Notes: generated by a model from the letters alone, not told the origin. A stretch of 64,000 nucleotides of DNA from Strigamia acuminata (GCA_949358305.1 OX442314.1:38847211-38911210), one strand, 5' to 3'. Positions 51,263 through 62,385 are shown, counted from the stretch's first letter. Translations and numbers: made by a program.

Positions 51263-52613
51263 TTGTAGTTAAATAAATACAAAATTTTATTCCTACTTCA
51301 ATTTTCCATTTGGCAAATTTTATTACCGTCAAACAAACAATTCTGTTGATAGTATAGTAGGAATTCTAGTACGAACAAGGCTGCCGATCGCGCTCAACAA
51401 TCACAAAATGCATAATGGCTGCCTCGCTCCTCGGTCCTCACTCGACCAGCTCTCAACAACAAATGGCACAATCCTGTCTGTGCACAACATCTTTATATAG
51501 ACTACACTATATATACCCACTACTGGGATATATACAGACCTATACCTATATATTAATAAATATAATGTTTTGTACTGAAGTGCAAATAAGTAGGCTTAAA
51601 TTTAGCATTGAATTCAATGTTAATCGCGGAACAAGTAGCACAAATGACGTTTTTCATTCAGCTCCATCATCACAGATCATCACCTCAGCTTCAGCTGTAT
51701 TGCTGTATTTGCTCGCCAGAGTGCGTCGTTATGTATTTACACATCCAGTCTCCATAGAGAAACTAAAACCAATGCTGTTGCTGGCAATGTTGGATGCGTT
51801 GGTTAGGCACGTTGCGAACCAATTCGCCACCAATTCTGCACTCTAATTCCTTCATTTTCTTCTTTTATTTTAGGCAATGTGACGAGTGCTCGTGTACTTC
51901 TACCGGTATTTCATTATCATTTCGTGTATTTCATTCTGATCGATGATCGTGTGAGTGTGTGTGTGTGTGTGTGTGTGTTGTGGCCCTCCCCTGACGTGAA
52001 ATTCACTCTTAATCGCAGAAATAATAATATTCATTTTTATTGAAAAGAAAAAATGTAAATTTTTAAAAAAAATTGTTTGTTTATTTATTTTTCATAGCTC
52101 GACCACTCACGTCTGGCGCTTCCCTCCTTCCTTTCCTACGGCTCAAACACGAACAGCACAGCTCTTTCTTTACCCGTGGAAGTATAAACATTTTGACCGC
52201 AACAATTCTGCAATGAAGCTCATCATTAAAAAGGAATTCCGCGCCATTTAGGATTTAAACACCAAAGAATTTTACAATATTTTGTTTTTTTTAAACTTCT
52301 TAATTCTTGTGAACAAAAGAATAAAGACATTTAAAAAAACATGGCTTGTTTTTCTTACGTTATATACTTGCATATTGGATTACATTTATTCAAATAATTC
52401 AGTACTTTTGTAGTTTTATTATTTCTTATTTCTTTTAAATTGTTTAGTTTTTTTATTTGTATTTACGTACCACTTCAAGCGATTTCCGATTTCTATCACT
52501 ACTTGGTAGTATATTCTAGTGTTGACATTTCTAACGTGTAAAGCCGACACTCAAAACAAGAATTTATTGATATTAATCTTTTTTTTTTATTTTTATTTCT
52601 ACCAATTTAAACT

Positions 52614-54128
52614 TTAATTACAAAGTTTATGTAGTTTTGCCTCCAAATTTTTCACATCCAATTTTGCCTCAAACTTATTCAGTTGACGCTTACCCTTGAT
52701 CTTGTTTCTTTCACCACTTTGACACATCTTCCCCGCTATTGGACTATGAAAAATCTTCATTTTCCGAGCTGATTTACTCTCCAGATGCTCCTCACAATAT
52801 TTCTCCAGCTCCGACCACTCCAACTCCCAACTCAGCATTTTATTACGCGGATTAATAAGAACTATGGTCAAATCCTCCAACAACTCTTCCGGCAAACTAT
52901 CCAACTGCGCATCAACCTCCCGATCATTCCCACACGCTCCTCTCACGATGCAATGACACGACCCCGCAAAATCTTTACACTCCCCGATCACTCTCAACCG
53001 ATCTGCCGTAGGATCGACCGAAAACGCGCTCAGATAACATTCGCGGACCAACAGCGACTGCCCAGCTACAATTTGAGCCAAACTGAAGAAAATGTTGGCC
53101 AAATGAATCTCAAGTTCCCTCACATTCCGTCCATCCGCTCGCGCCCTCTCCAAATTATTCAAATCAATCGTCAGCCCCTTGACGCACAATTCGATGCACA
53201 ATTGCGACACCTCGCTGCCATATCTTCCAAACAATGCGTGCAGCGAAACGTAACAGTGCGAACTCGTCGTGAAAATCCTCGATAACTTCGTCACTTCTTC
53301 GCGCAACAAACGCAAATTCACGTCGCGTTTCTGCTGGACATCTACCCACAATTGCATCAAGCGATGCGTGGGTGAATAAGCTGTTTGCGACATCAAATCG
53401 TGAACGAGGAAAATCTGCAACACGCGAGAGGCAAAAGCTAATGCGGCCTCGGCGTCGCTTTGTTCGAGAAGCCGTTCTACAAAATTAATCGCCGTCGCGC
53501 TCGTGTAGGCAGCGAGCATTTCGTGCCTTAAAAGTTCGGACTGACCCAACTGGAAGAGCAATGTGAAGTACATCTCCTTGAGTTTTGCGTTCTTTTTCAA
53601 CCGGGGCATTTTCATGCAACTCGAGCACAATTTCAAAGCGAAATCTTCACACTTTGTTTGCGACAAACGATGCAGTTGCGGCCATAAAAAGTCGCAATCG
53701 ATGTTTGCGCAGTAGTGGTCGAGGTTGGAGTCGGTTTTGTCGCCTAAGATCATCGCAAAGGGCAAATAGTACCACGGATCGGTGATGGATAATTCGATGA
53801 GCGCGTAAATTAGACGCACGCTTTGCGGAGACGACGTGCAAGTTCTTAGACAGTCGTGCATCGCACGCGTCAGAGGGAGGCGCAATAGTGGACGGATGTC
53901 TTGCCAATCGATGTTTGGAAGTGATCTCTGCGTTTCGTGCAGTAAAATCAATATTTCTTCGTGGGTGTTTTCGTCTCCAGTGTAACTGAGAGCGTGCCAT
54001 GAACATTTGTCCAAATTTGTCAAAAAAAAGTCAAAAATTGTCAAAAAAAAGTCAAAATTTGTCAAAAAAAAGTCAAAATTTGTCAAAAAAAAGTCAAAAT
54101 TTGTCAAAAAAAAGTCAAAATTTGTCAA
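52614..54128 (-). CDS. ZNF292/RLF N-terminal-like frame, unit 4 (no ATG)
   Basis: 504 codons, protein identical to units 1-3, same satellite-derived N-terminal extension. Confidence 0.6.
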   Translation of the reverse strand: MTNFDFFLTNFDFFLTNFDFFLTNFDFFLTIFDFFLTNLDKCSWHALSYTGDENTHEEILILLHETQRSLPNIDWQDIRPLLRLPLTRAMHDCLRTCTSSPQSVRLIYALIELSITDPWYYLPFAMILGDKTDSNLDHYCANIDCDFLWPQLHRLSQTKCEDFALKLCSSCMKMPRLKKNAKLKEMYFTLLFQLGQSELLRHEMLAAYTSATAINFVERLLEQSDAEAALAFASRVLQIFLVHDLMSQTAYSPTHRLMQLWVDVQQKRDVNLRLLREEVTKLSRIFTTSSHCYVSLHALFGRYGSEVSQLCIELCVKGLTIDLNNLERARADGRNVRELEIHLANIFFSLAQIVAGQSLLVRECYLSAFSVDPTADRLRVIGECKDFAGSCHCIVRGACGNDREVDAQLDSLPEELLEDLTIVLINPRNKMLSWELEWSELEKYCEEHLESKSARKMKIFHSPIAGKMCQSGERNKIKGKRQLNKFEAKLDVKNLEAKLHKLCN

Positions 54129-55410
54129 AAAAATTTGGCAAATATACTGTACTGCCTCGATTAAACGCCGGACGTAACTAAGCGCCGGGACTCGATTAAA
54201 CGCCGGAGGCTCGGCGGCGTGTAGTGCACTAATAAATGCCGCCCCAAACCGACCCGCCCGGCAATGGGTCGGATCGAAAAAAAGTAATAAACGCCCCGGC
54301 GTTTATTCGAGGCAGGACAGTATTGTCAAAAATTGTGAGTAATTTGTCAAAATTTGAGAAAAATTTCAGAAAAAGTTGAGAAAAAGTTGAGAAAAATTTG
54401 AGAAAAAGTTGAGAAAAATTTGAGAAAAAGTTGATAAAAATTTGAGAAAAATTTGAGAAAAAGTTGATAAAAATTTGAGAAAAATTTGAGAAAAATTTGT
54501 CCAAATTTGAGAAAAATTTGAGAAAAATTTTGTCAAAATTTTGTCAAAATTTGAGAAAAATTTTGTTAAAATTTGTCAAAATTTGAGAAAAAGTTGAGAA
54601 AAAGTTGAGAAAAGGTTGAGAAAAAGTTGAGAAAAAGTTAAGAAAAAGTTGAGAAAAAGTTGAGAAAAAGTTGAGAAAAATTTGAGAAACAGTTGAGAAA
54701 AAGTTGAGAAAAAGTTGAGAAAAAGTTGAGAAGAATTTGAGAAGAATTTGAGAAAAATTTGAGAAAAAGTTTGACATATTTTGACAAAATTTGAAAAAAT
54801 TTGAAAAAATTTTGACAAATTTTTCTCAAATTTTGACAAATTTTTCTCAAATTTGACAAATTTTTCTCAAATTTGACAAATTTTTCTCAAATTTTTCTCA
54901 AATTTTGACAAATTTTGATAAATTTTGACATATTTTGAGAAAATTTTCTCAAATTTTGAGAAATGTTTCTCAAATTTTAACAAATTTTGACAAATTTTGA
55001 CATATTTTGACATATTTTGACAAATTTTGAGAAATTTATCTCAAATTTGAGAAAAATTTGTCAAAATTTGTCAAAATTTGAGAAAAATTTGAGAAACAGT
55101 TGAGAAAAAGTTGAGAAAAAGTTGAGAAAAAGTTGAGAAGAATTTGAGAAGAATTTGAGAAGAATTTGAGAAAAATTTGAGAAAAATTTTGACATATTTT
55201 GACAAATTTTGAGAAATTTTTCTCAAATTTTGACAAATTTTGACATATTTTTTCTCAAATTTGACAAATTTTGACAAATTTTGACATATTTTGAGAAATT
55301 TTTCTCAAATTTGACAAATTTTTCTCAAATTTTGACATATTTTGACATATTTTGACTAATTTTGAGAAATTTTTCTCAAATTTGTCAAAATTTGAGAAAA
55401 AGTTGAGAAT
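54007..55410. repeat. Satellite, unit 4
   Basis: Same structure as 41563-42966. Confidence 0.85.
54147..54320. mobile_element. Pogo/Tigger-like MITE, unit 4
   Basis: Copy of 41703-41876. The fifth unit is cut before this position and has none. Confidence 0.8.
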
Positions 55411-56761
55411 TTGTAGTTAAATAAATACAAAATTTTATTCCTACTTCAATTTTCCATTTGGCAAATTTTATTACCGTCAAACAAACAATTCTGTTGATAG
55501 TATAGTAGGAATTCTAGTACGAACAAGGCTGCCGATCGCGCTCAACAATCACAAAATGCATAATGGCTGCCTCGCTCCTCGGTCCTCACTCGACCAGCTC
55601 TCAACAACAAATGGCACAATCCTGTCTGTGCACAACATCTTTATATAGACTACACTATATATACCCACTACTGGGATATATACAGACCTATACCTATATA
55701 TTAATAAATATAATGTTTTGTACTGAAGTGCAAATAAGTAGGCTTAAATTTAGCATTGAATTCAATGTTAATCGCGGAACAAGTAGCACAAATGACGTTT
55801 TTCATTCAGCTCCATCATCACAGATCATCACCTCAGCTTCAGCTGTATTGCTGTATTTGCTCGCCAGAGTGCGTCGTTATGTATTTACACATCCAGTCTC
55901 CATAGAGAAACTAAAACCAATGCTGTTGCTGGCAATGTTGGATGCGTTGGTTAGGCACGTTGCGAACCAATTCGCCACCAATTCTGCACTCTAATTCCTT
56001 CATTTTCTTCTTTTATTTTAGGCAATGTGACGAGTGCTCGTGTACTTCTACCGGTATTTCATTATCATTTCGTGTATTTCATTCTGATCGATGATCGTGT
56101 GAGTGTGTGTGTGTGTGTGTGTGTGTTGTGGCCCTCCCCTGACGTGAAATTCACTCTTAATCGCAGAAATAATAATATTCATTTTTATTGAAAAGAAAAA
56201 ATGTAAATTTTTAAAAAAAATTGTTTGTTTATTTATTTTTCATAGCTCGACCACTCACGTCTGGCGCTTCCCTCCTTCCTTTCCTACGGCTCAAACACGA
56301 ACAGCACAGCTCTTTCTTTACCCGTGGAAGTATAAACATTTTGACCGCAACAATTCTGCAATGAAGCTCATCATTAAAAAGGAATTCCGCGCCATTTAGG
56401 ATTTAAACACCAAAGAATTTTACAATATTTTGTTTTTTTTAAACTTCTTAATTCTTGTGAACAAAAGAATAAAGACATTTAAAAAAACATGGCTTGTTTT
56501 TCTTACGTTATATACTTGCATATTGGATTACATTTATTCAAATAATTCAGTACTTTTGTAGTTTTATTATTTCTTATTTCTTTTAAATTGTTTAGTTTTT
56601 TTATTTGTATTTACGTACCACTTCAAGCGATTTCCGATTTCTATCACTACTTGGTAGTATATTCTAGTGTTGACATTTCTAACGTGTAAAGCCGACACTC
56701 AAAACAAGAATTTATTGATATTAATCTTTTTTTTTTATTTTTATTTCTACCAATTTAAACT
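55411..56761. repeat. Unit 5 promoter-like block, microsatellite and spacer
   Basis: Same as 38819-40169. Carries the last copy of the 143-codon antisense frame (55563-55994) and the 3' flank of the chimeric ORF. Confidence 0.7.
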
Positions 56762-58249
56762 TTAATTACAAAGTTTATGTAGTTTTGCCTCCAAATTTTT
56801 CACATCCAATTTTGCCTCAAACTTATTCAGTTGACGCTTACCCTTGATCTTGTTTCTTTCACCACTTTGACACATCTTCCCCGCTATTGGACTATGAAAA
56901 ATCTTCATTTTCCGAGCTGATTTACTCTCCAGATGCTCCTCACAATATTTCTCCAGCTCCGACCACTCCAACTCCCAACTCAGCATTTTATTACGCGGAT
57001 TAATAAGAACTATGGTCAAATCCTCCAACAACTCTTCCGGCAAACTATCCAACTGCGCATCAACCTCCCGATCATTCCCACACGCTCCTCTCACGATGCA
57101 ATGACACGACCCCGCAAAATCTTTACACTCCCCGATCACTCTCAACCGATCTGCCGTAGGATCGACCGAAAACGCGCTCAGATAACATTCGCGGACCAAC
57201 AGCGACTGCCCAGCTACAATTTGAGCCAAACTGAAGAAAATGTTGGCCAAATGAATCTCAAGTTCCCTCACATTCCGTCCATCCGCTCGCGCCCTCTCCA
57301 AATTATTCAAATCAATCGTCAGCCCCTTGACGCACAATTCGATGCACAATTGCGACACCTCGCTGCCATATCTTCCAAACAATGCGTGCAGCGAAACGTA
57401 ACAGTGCGAACTCGTCGTGAAAATCCTCGATAACTTCGTCACTTCTTCGCGCAACAAACGCAAATTCACGTCGCGTTTCTGCTGGACATCTACCCACAAT
57501 TGCATCAAGCGATGCGTGGGTGAATAAGCTGTTTGCGACATCAAATCGTGAACGAGGAAAATCTGCAACACGCGAGAGGCAAAAGCTAATGCGGCCTCGG
57601 CGTCGCTTTGTTCGAGAAGCCGTTCTACAAAATTAATCGCCGTCGCGCTCGTGTAGGCAGCGAGCATTTCGTGCCTTAAAAGTTCGGACTGACCCAACTG
57701 GAAGAGCAATGTGAAGTACATCTCCTTGAGTTTTGCGTTCTTTTTCAACCGGGGCATTTTCATGCAACTCGAGCACAATTTCAAAGCGAAATCTTCACAC
57801 TTTGTTTGCGACAAACGATGCAGTTGCGGCCATAAAAAGTCGCAATCGATGTTTGCGCAGTAGTGGTCGAGGTTGGAGTCGGTTTTGTCGCCTAAGATCA
57901 TCGCAAAGGGCAAATAGTACCACGGATCGGTGATGGATAATTCGATGAGCGCGTAAATTAGACGCACGCTTTGCGGAGACGACGTGCAAGTTCTTAGACA
58001 GTCGTGCATCGCACGCGTCAGAGGGAGGCGCAATAGTGGACGGATGTCTTGCCAATCGATGTTTGGAAGTGATCTCTGCGTTTCGTGCAGTAAAATCAAT
58101 ATTTCTTCGTGGGTGTTTTCGTCTCCAGTGTAACTGAGAGCGTGCCATGAACATTTGTCCAAATTTGTCAAAAAAAAGTCAAAAATTGTCAAAAAAAAGT
58201 CAAACCAACTGTGGCAACTAACTGTCTCTCTCGTTTCGGATCGCGCCAT
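56762..58249 (-). CDS. Chimeric ZNF292/RLF-like ORF with new ATG at the array junction
   Basis: 495 residues from ATG 58249. The first 15 residues (MARSETRETVSCHSW) come from the neighbouring duplicon. They join in frame at 58204 to a short satellite-coded stretch (FDFFLTIFDFFLTNLDKC) and then the complete helical ZNF292/RLF-like region, identical to units 1-4. A TATATAAGG box on the same strand (58321-58329) lies about 75 bp upstream of the ATG, and the 3' poly(A) signal of the unit is retained. It is the only array copy with a normal start and adjacent core promoter, so the only one with an obvious route to expression. Whether it is transcribed is unknown. Confidence 0.65.
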   Translation of the reverse strand: MARSETRETVSCHSWFDFFLTIFDFFLTNLDKCSWHALSYTGDENTHEEILILLHETQRSLPNIDWQDIRPLLRLPLTRAMHDCLRTCTSSPQSVRLIYALIELSITDPWYYLPFAMILGDKTDSNLDHYCANIDCDFLWPQLHRLSQTKCEDFALKLCSSCMKMPRLKKNAKLKEMYFTLLFQLGQSELLRHEMLAAYTSATAINFVERLLEQSDAEAALAFASRVLQIFLVHDLMSQTAYSPTHRLMQLWVDVQQKRDVNLRLLREEVTKLSRIFTTSSHCYVSLHALFGRYGSEVSQLCIELCVKGLTIDLNNLERARADGRNVRELEIHLANIFFSLAQIVAGQSLLVRECYLSAFSVDPTADRLRVIGECKDFAGSCHCIVRGACGNDREVDAQLDSLPEELLEDLTIVLINPRNKMLSWELEWSELEKYCEEHLESKSARKMKIFHSPIAGKMCQSGERNKIKGKRQLNKFEAKLDVKNLEAKLHKLCN

Positions 58250-58318
58250 TTTTCCTTCACCGGATATTCACCGCAGCAGCTCACGACACGAAATGGCACA
58301 GGCCTGTCCCAGCCACTC

Positions 58319-58345
58319 GACCTTATATAACCTGTACTATATATA
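58319..58345 (-). promoter_or_regulatory. TATA-containing promoter-like block next to the chimeric ORF
   Basis: Minus strand GGTATATATAG and TATATAAGG, then 'ggcctgtgccatttcg', related to the block in the 4,148-bp units (39047-39074). An identical block is at 62606-62632, where the ATG it serves opens only a 20-codon frame before a stop. Confidence 0.5.
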
Positions 58346-58647
58346 CCATAGAGTAAGGATACATATAGACCAATACCCCTTATATAATAATATAACATTT
58401 TTATCCTAACTCGAAAAAACTAGGCCTACCATTCTCATGCTATCCAATGCTAACTCTGGAACGAGTAACAAATGTGACGTCACAATCCTTGCTCTTGCTC
58501 TTGCTCTTGTTCTCAACAATTCAATCTCATTCGTTTTCATCCTCGACTGCAGCAACTACAACTTCAAATGGTCTCACCATGATCATCAACTACCGCATGC
58601 ATCATGTACGAATTAATTGTAGGCTACAACTTGTGCGAGAGAGAACT

Positions 58648-58710
58648 TGTGCTCTTCCACGATCTTCACTTCGATTCCGTGGCTGTTTTCTTCTCCAGTG
58701 TAACTGAGAT
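58648..58710 (-). pseudogene. Short remnant of the ZNF292/RLF-like N-terminal coding region
   Basis: On the minus strand 'tctcagttacactggagaag' continues through a segment reading SYTGEENSHG, matching SYTGEENTHE of the 7187 gene, then degenerates. To its right (upstream on this strand) lie sequences matching the 5' flank of the 7187 gene, in the same relative order. The same remnant recurs at 62935-62997. Confidence 0.6.
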
Positions 58711-58859
58711 GATTAGGCCTAACCCGCCACGTTGGTTTTGAAGATGCGAGGACGAGACAAAAATGTGTTGTTAACGGTCTTTAGGGTTTGTAAAAGTAAT
58801 CAATTCGATTTATTATAAAATTAATTAAATTAATTTTTTTCATTTTTACCAGCCAGCAC

Positions 58860-59420
58860 GCGCTCGAACAAAGCTCTCGAATATGAAGATTTACTAAGTA
58901 TTTTGACGAGATTTGAATGATTTTCGTATAATTTTGACGAGGTTTGCATCATTTTCTACGAATTTTGACGAGATTTTCATGATTTTCTGACTATTTTACA
59001 CGATTTTCATGATTTTCTGACTATTTTACGCAATTTTCATTTTTTTTCTGACTATTTTACACGATTTTCATGATTTTCTGACTATTTTACACGATTTTCA
59101 TGATTTTCTGACTAGAGATTTAAGATTTTTCTCGAAATTTTAATGAGATTTACTCAGTCAGTAGCTTTCAGAGATTTTCTGAGAAATAAACCAAAGATTT
59201 TTACCAAGATTTTAACAAATTTTTCGCATTTATTTTCCAACTTCAAAAAATTCTCAAGAATTTCAAGATTTCCTGAATATTTTAAAAGATTTTTAAGATT
59301 TTCGAGTATTTTAAAACATTTTCAGAAAACTCTCAAGATTCAATCAAATTTCATAAAATTATTTCCTTCCTTTGTAAAAAAAAAAAAAATTCAAAAATCT
59401 CCTCCAATTCCATCAGATTT
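58860..59420. repeat. Degenerate AT-rich repeat, inverted relative to 6425-6995
   Basis: Units such as 'ttttgacgagatttgaatg' and 'gattttctgactattttacac'. Reverse complement of the repeat upstream of the 7187 gene, including the flank 'cgctcgaacaaagctctcga'. Confidence 0.75.
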
Positions 59421-59713
59421 ACAAAATCCCAACTACAAGTAATAACAAGAATTCATTTTTTTAAAAAATTACCGTAAATAAAAAAATAAGCGCACCTTAA
59501 TCAGTCGGAATTCAAACGCATGCGTACAAAGACGAAATAAATGCATTGTTTTTAATCATATCAAAATATTTATCAAACATTATACAGTATATTTGGTGCA
59601 CGAAATTAAAAACGATTGAGTACAATTGAGTATTTTTGATTCTGCCATTGATGGTCCAGCCAAATATTACACATTTAATTCAGACCAATCTGTATTCGTA
59701 CAAGTTATTTACA
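59421..59713. other. 3' flank of the Thr/Ser-rich gene
   Basis: No gene. On the minus strand a GATAAA variant near 59570 is the nearest poly(A)-like signal after the stop at 59714. Confidence 0.35.
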
Positions 59714-61384
59714 TCAGGTAACCGTCACTTTAACATCGTTGGTGGCAATGGCCGGCACCGTCGTCTCGGCCACGGAGATCGTATTCGATTCCTGCGCCTC
59801 TTCCGCGATCTCGCTGACCGCGGTCGAAGTCAACATTGTCTTTTTCATCAAGCTGTGTCTCGTCGGGAACAACTGCGCTCTGGATCGCGGCGTCGCGAAG
59901 ATCCGTTCGGTGGAACTCGGCGTGTCGTCCGACGGTACAGCCGCGCCGGTGGTCGTCGTGGTCTTGCGCGAACGCGACTTGGATCGGGACCGCGAGCGCG
60001 AGCGCGAGCGCGAACGGCTCTTTCCACGACTTTTCGGGGTGCTGGCGCTCACCGTCTCCGCGTCAGAAGCTGAAGCGGAAGCGGAAGCGGAAGCGGAAGC
60101 GGAAGCGGAAGCGGAAGCGGAGGTCGTCGTCGTCGTCGTGGAAACTCGGTTTTTGCGGCTGCTTTTCCCCCTCCGCTTCGAAGTGCGCAATTTCGGCGTG
60201 CTCGTGCTCGTGCTCGTCACGTCCTCGTGCGTGGGGATGATCGTGTCTTCCGGCAGAACTCCGGCGACCGGGAGTTCGTCCAACGACACCGGTCCGGGAA
60301 AATCTCTCGTGACCGCATGGCCGAAGTAGAACGGGTCGAAATTGACGGGCGTTGAACTCGCCACCTGGTTGATCTTAGGAGCGATCGAGAACGGTGAAGT
60401 GCGCACTTCCGGTTCCGCGGACAAGGGATCGCCAGTAAAATGCTCCACCTCCAAATTACCGTCCGAAAACTTTGCGATTTTCCTCGGCATCGGTCGCTCG
60501 GTTTCGCCCGCGGACGGCGTCAAAGACCAGGTCGCGGGTTCCTTCGTGGTCGTGGTCGTTGTGGAGGGAGTGGTCGTGGTGGTGGTGGTAGTGCTGGTGG
60601 TGGTGGTGGGAGTGGTCGTGGTGGGTTTCACTCTCGGGCGTTTCGTGGACCGATGCCGGAACCGGGTGGTCGACGGAGTGAGTTTGGTCTTGGATTTGCG
60701 CGTCGGTTTCCTCGTGGTGGTGCTCGTGGTTCGTCGAGGACTCGCCTTTCGCCTCGTGGTGGGTGGGTCCGTGACCGTGGTGGTTTCCAAATCCGAATCC
60801 CGGCTTTGTTCGTCGAAGAACGGATCGAACTCGCCCTTGAGCCCCGTCGGAGTGGTCGCGGGGACGGGGATCTCCGTCTCGACCTCGTCGATGTGCTGCT
60901 GCTGCGGCCTGAAAGTGGCGCGCCCTCTGTTCCTCACCGTGGCGATGGGTCTGCGGGTAGTCGGTCTGTCCTCCTGCGAGTCCACCGCCAGTCCGAAGCC
61001 ACCGATCGATCCCACGTCCGACGGGCGAACAGTCTCGACGCTCACGTGATTAACCGTGGTCGGAGCGCGCGTTGGAAACGGCTTCCGAGTGCGCTGCTTC
61101 CGCGTGCCTTTCGTCCTCGGTCGCGGTCTCGCGGTCGTGATGATGACGGTGCTCGGAATTTCGGCGGCCGTTGTCGTCGTCGTTGTCGTCGGCTGCGTTT
61201 CTCTCGCTGTCGTGGTCACTGCATGGTTCTCGACGAGCCTGGGATGTCCGAAAAAGTCGTCCAAATTTCCCGTGAAGAAATTTTCTTGCGACTGCGGCGG
61301 CGGCGCTTCGTTCTCAAATTCGAATCGCGTGTGGGAGATTGCGCCCCCCCCTGGGGAACGGGGCGGTCGCGCGGAGGGTGCCGA
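59714..61384 (-). CDS. Thr/Pro-, SA- and SR-repeat protein, terminal exon (partial gene)
   Basis: Open from 61384 to the stop at 59714, 556 residues. The exon starts right after a good acceptor (GTTTTTCAG|TCGG), and no ATG lies near its start, so upstream exons are expected but were not found in the satellite to the right. The sequence has acidic/aromatic blocks (NFFTGNLDDFFGHP, GEFDPFFDEQ, NFDPFYFGHAVTRDF), a Thr/Pro-rich mucin-like tract, a run of SA dipeptides and a run of SR dipeptides. The Thr tract suggests an extracellular O-glycosylated protein; the SR run would suit a nuclear one. No family recognised. GC-rich codon use contrasts with the flanking AT-rich DNA, supporting coding over the antisense frames. 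A second copy would begin just beyond the window. Confidence 0.6.
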   Translation of the reverse strand, partial: SAPSARPPRSPGGGAISHTRFEFENEAPPPQSQENFFTGNLDDFFGHPRLVENHAVTTTARETQPTTTTTTTAAEIPSTVIITTARPRPRTKGTRKQRTRKPFPTRAPTTVNHVSVETVRPSDVGSIGGFGLAVDSQEDRPTTRRPIATVRNRGRATFRPQQQHIDEVETEIPVPATTPTGLKGEFDPFFDEQSRDSDLETTTVTDPPTTRRKASPRRTTSTTTRKPTRKSKTKLTPSTTRFRHRSTKRPRVKPTTTTPTTTTSTTTTTTTTPSTTTTTTKEPATWSLTPSAGETERPMPRKIAKFSDGNLEVEHFTGDPLSAEPEVRTSPFSIAPKINQVASSTPVNFDPFYFGHAVTRDFPGPVSLDELPVAGVLPEDTIIPTHEDVTSTSTSTPKLRTSKRRGKSSRKNRVSTTTTTTSASASASASASASASASASDAETVSASTPKSRGKSRSRSRSRSRSRSKSRSRKTTTTTGAAVPSDDTPSSTERIFATPRSRAQLFPTRHSLMKKTMLTSTAVSEIAEEAQESNTISVAETTVPAIATNDVKVTVT

Positions 61385-61424
61385 CTGAAAAACCCGTCCA
61401 GCCCGGGATCGGCCTTGTCATTTT

Positions 61425-62385
61425 GAAAATTTTAACAGATTTTGAAAATTTCAACAGATTTTTCGCCAATATTTGACAAATTTCCTCAATTTTTTGCCAA
61501 TATTTTGCACATTTCAAAGAATTTTTGCCAGATTTTTGCCAGATTTTTGACAATTTTTGACAATTTTTGACAATTTTTGGCAATATTTGACAAAATTCAA
61601 GGTATTTTTGCCAGATTTTTGACAAAATTTGACAATTTTTGGCAAAATTTGACAATTTTTGACAAAATTTGACAATTTTTGGCAAAATTTGACAATTTTT
61701 GGCAAAATTTGACAATTTTTGGCAAAATTAGACAAATTTCAAGGATTTTTTGCCAGATTTTTGACGGTTTTTGACAATTTTTGACAATTTTTGACAATTT
61801 TTGACAGATTTTTGAGAATTTTTGACAATTTTTGGCAATATTTGACAAAATTCAAGGATTTTTTGTCAGATTTTTGACAAATTTTTGAGAATTTTTGTCA
61901 GATTTTTGACAATTTTCAGAAAAATTCAGACAAATTTTAGACAAATTTCAGGCAAATTTTAGACAAGTTTTTTAGACAAACTTGAGACTTATTTTACGCA
62001 AATTTATTTCAGACGAATTTCAACTATTGTAGTTTTCCAAATTTTCCAAACCTTGAGGAATTTTGTTATTTTTCAGAAATTTCAACTAATTTTTGAGCAA
62101 TTTTGTTATTTTTAACAAATTTCAACTAATTTTTGAGCAATTTTGTTATTTCTGACAAATTTCAACTACCGGTAATTTTTGAGCAATTTTCTTATTTTTC
62201 ACAAAATTTCAACTAATTTTTGAGCAATTTTGTTATTTTTAACAAATTTCAACTAATTTTTGAGCAATTTTGTTATTTCTGACAAATTTCAACTAATTTT
62301 TGAGCAATTTTCTTATTTTTCACAAAATTTCAACTAATTTTTGAGCAATTTTGTTATTTTTCACAAATTTCAGCAGTTATGTCAA
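61425..62385. repeat. Satellite of the 4,287-bp unit
   Basis: Tandem 'tttttgacaa', 'tttttggcaaaatttgacaa' and, from about 62030, 'gagcaattttgttatttctgacaaatttcaactaattttt' units of roughly 45 bp. Motifs related to the satellite of the 4,148-bp units. Confidence 0.8.

Larger units (their letters stand above)
38410..58204. repeat. Tandem array, 4,148-bp unit, about 4.8 copies
   Basis: Homologous landmarks recur at exactly 4,148-bp spacing: the block at 38971, 43119, 47267, 51415 and 55563, and the ZNF292/RLF-like frame at 40170, 44318, 48466, 52614 and 56762. Sampled sequence is identical between units; the leftmost satellite differs by one short repeat. The left edge abuts MENW copy C. The right edge is a break at 58204 inside the short 'gtcaaaaaaaa' repeat. 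Such identity means very recent amplification, strong homogenisation or an assembly artefact. Confidence 0.92.

Noticed and set aside
38410-58204. Many short ORFs rich in FSQLFLKFFS, NLRKICQN and SKKSQNL repeats
   Set aside because: They are translations of the short satellite motifs in different frames, low complexity and present on both strands.
59739-60329. Plus-strand frame rich in Glu/Ala/Val opposite the Thr/Ser-rich exon
   Set aside because: Shadow of the minus-strand dipeptide repeats; the minus frame is much longer and has a good splice acceptor.
60440-61426. 328-codon plus-strand Arg/Gly-rich frame
   Set aside because: Antisense shadow of the same GC-rich minus-strand exon, without its own start context or splice support.
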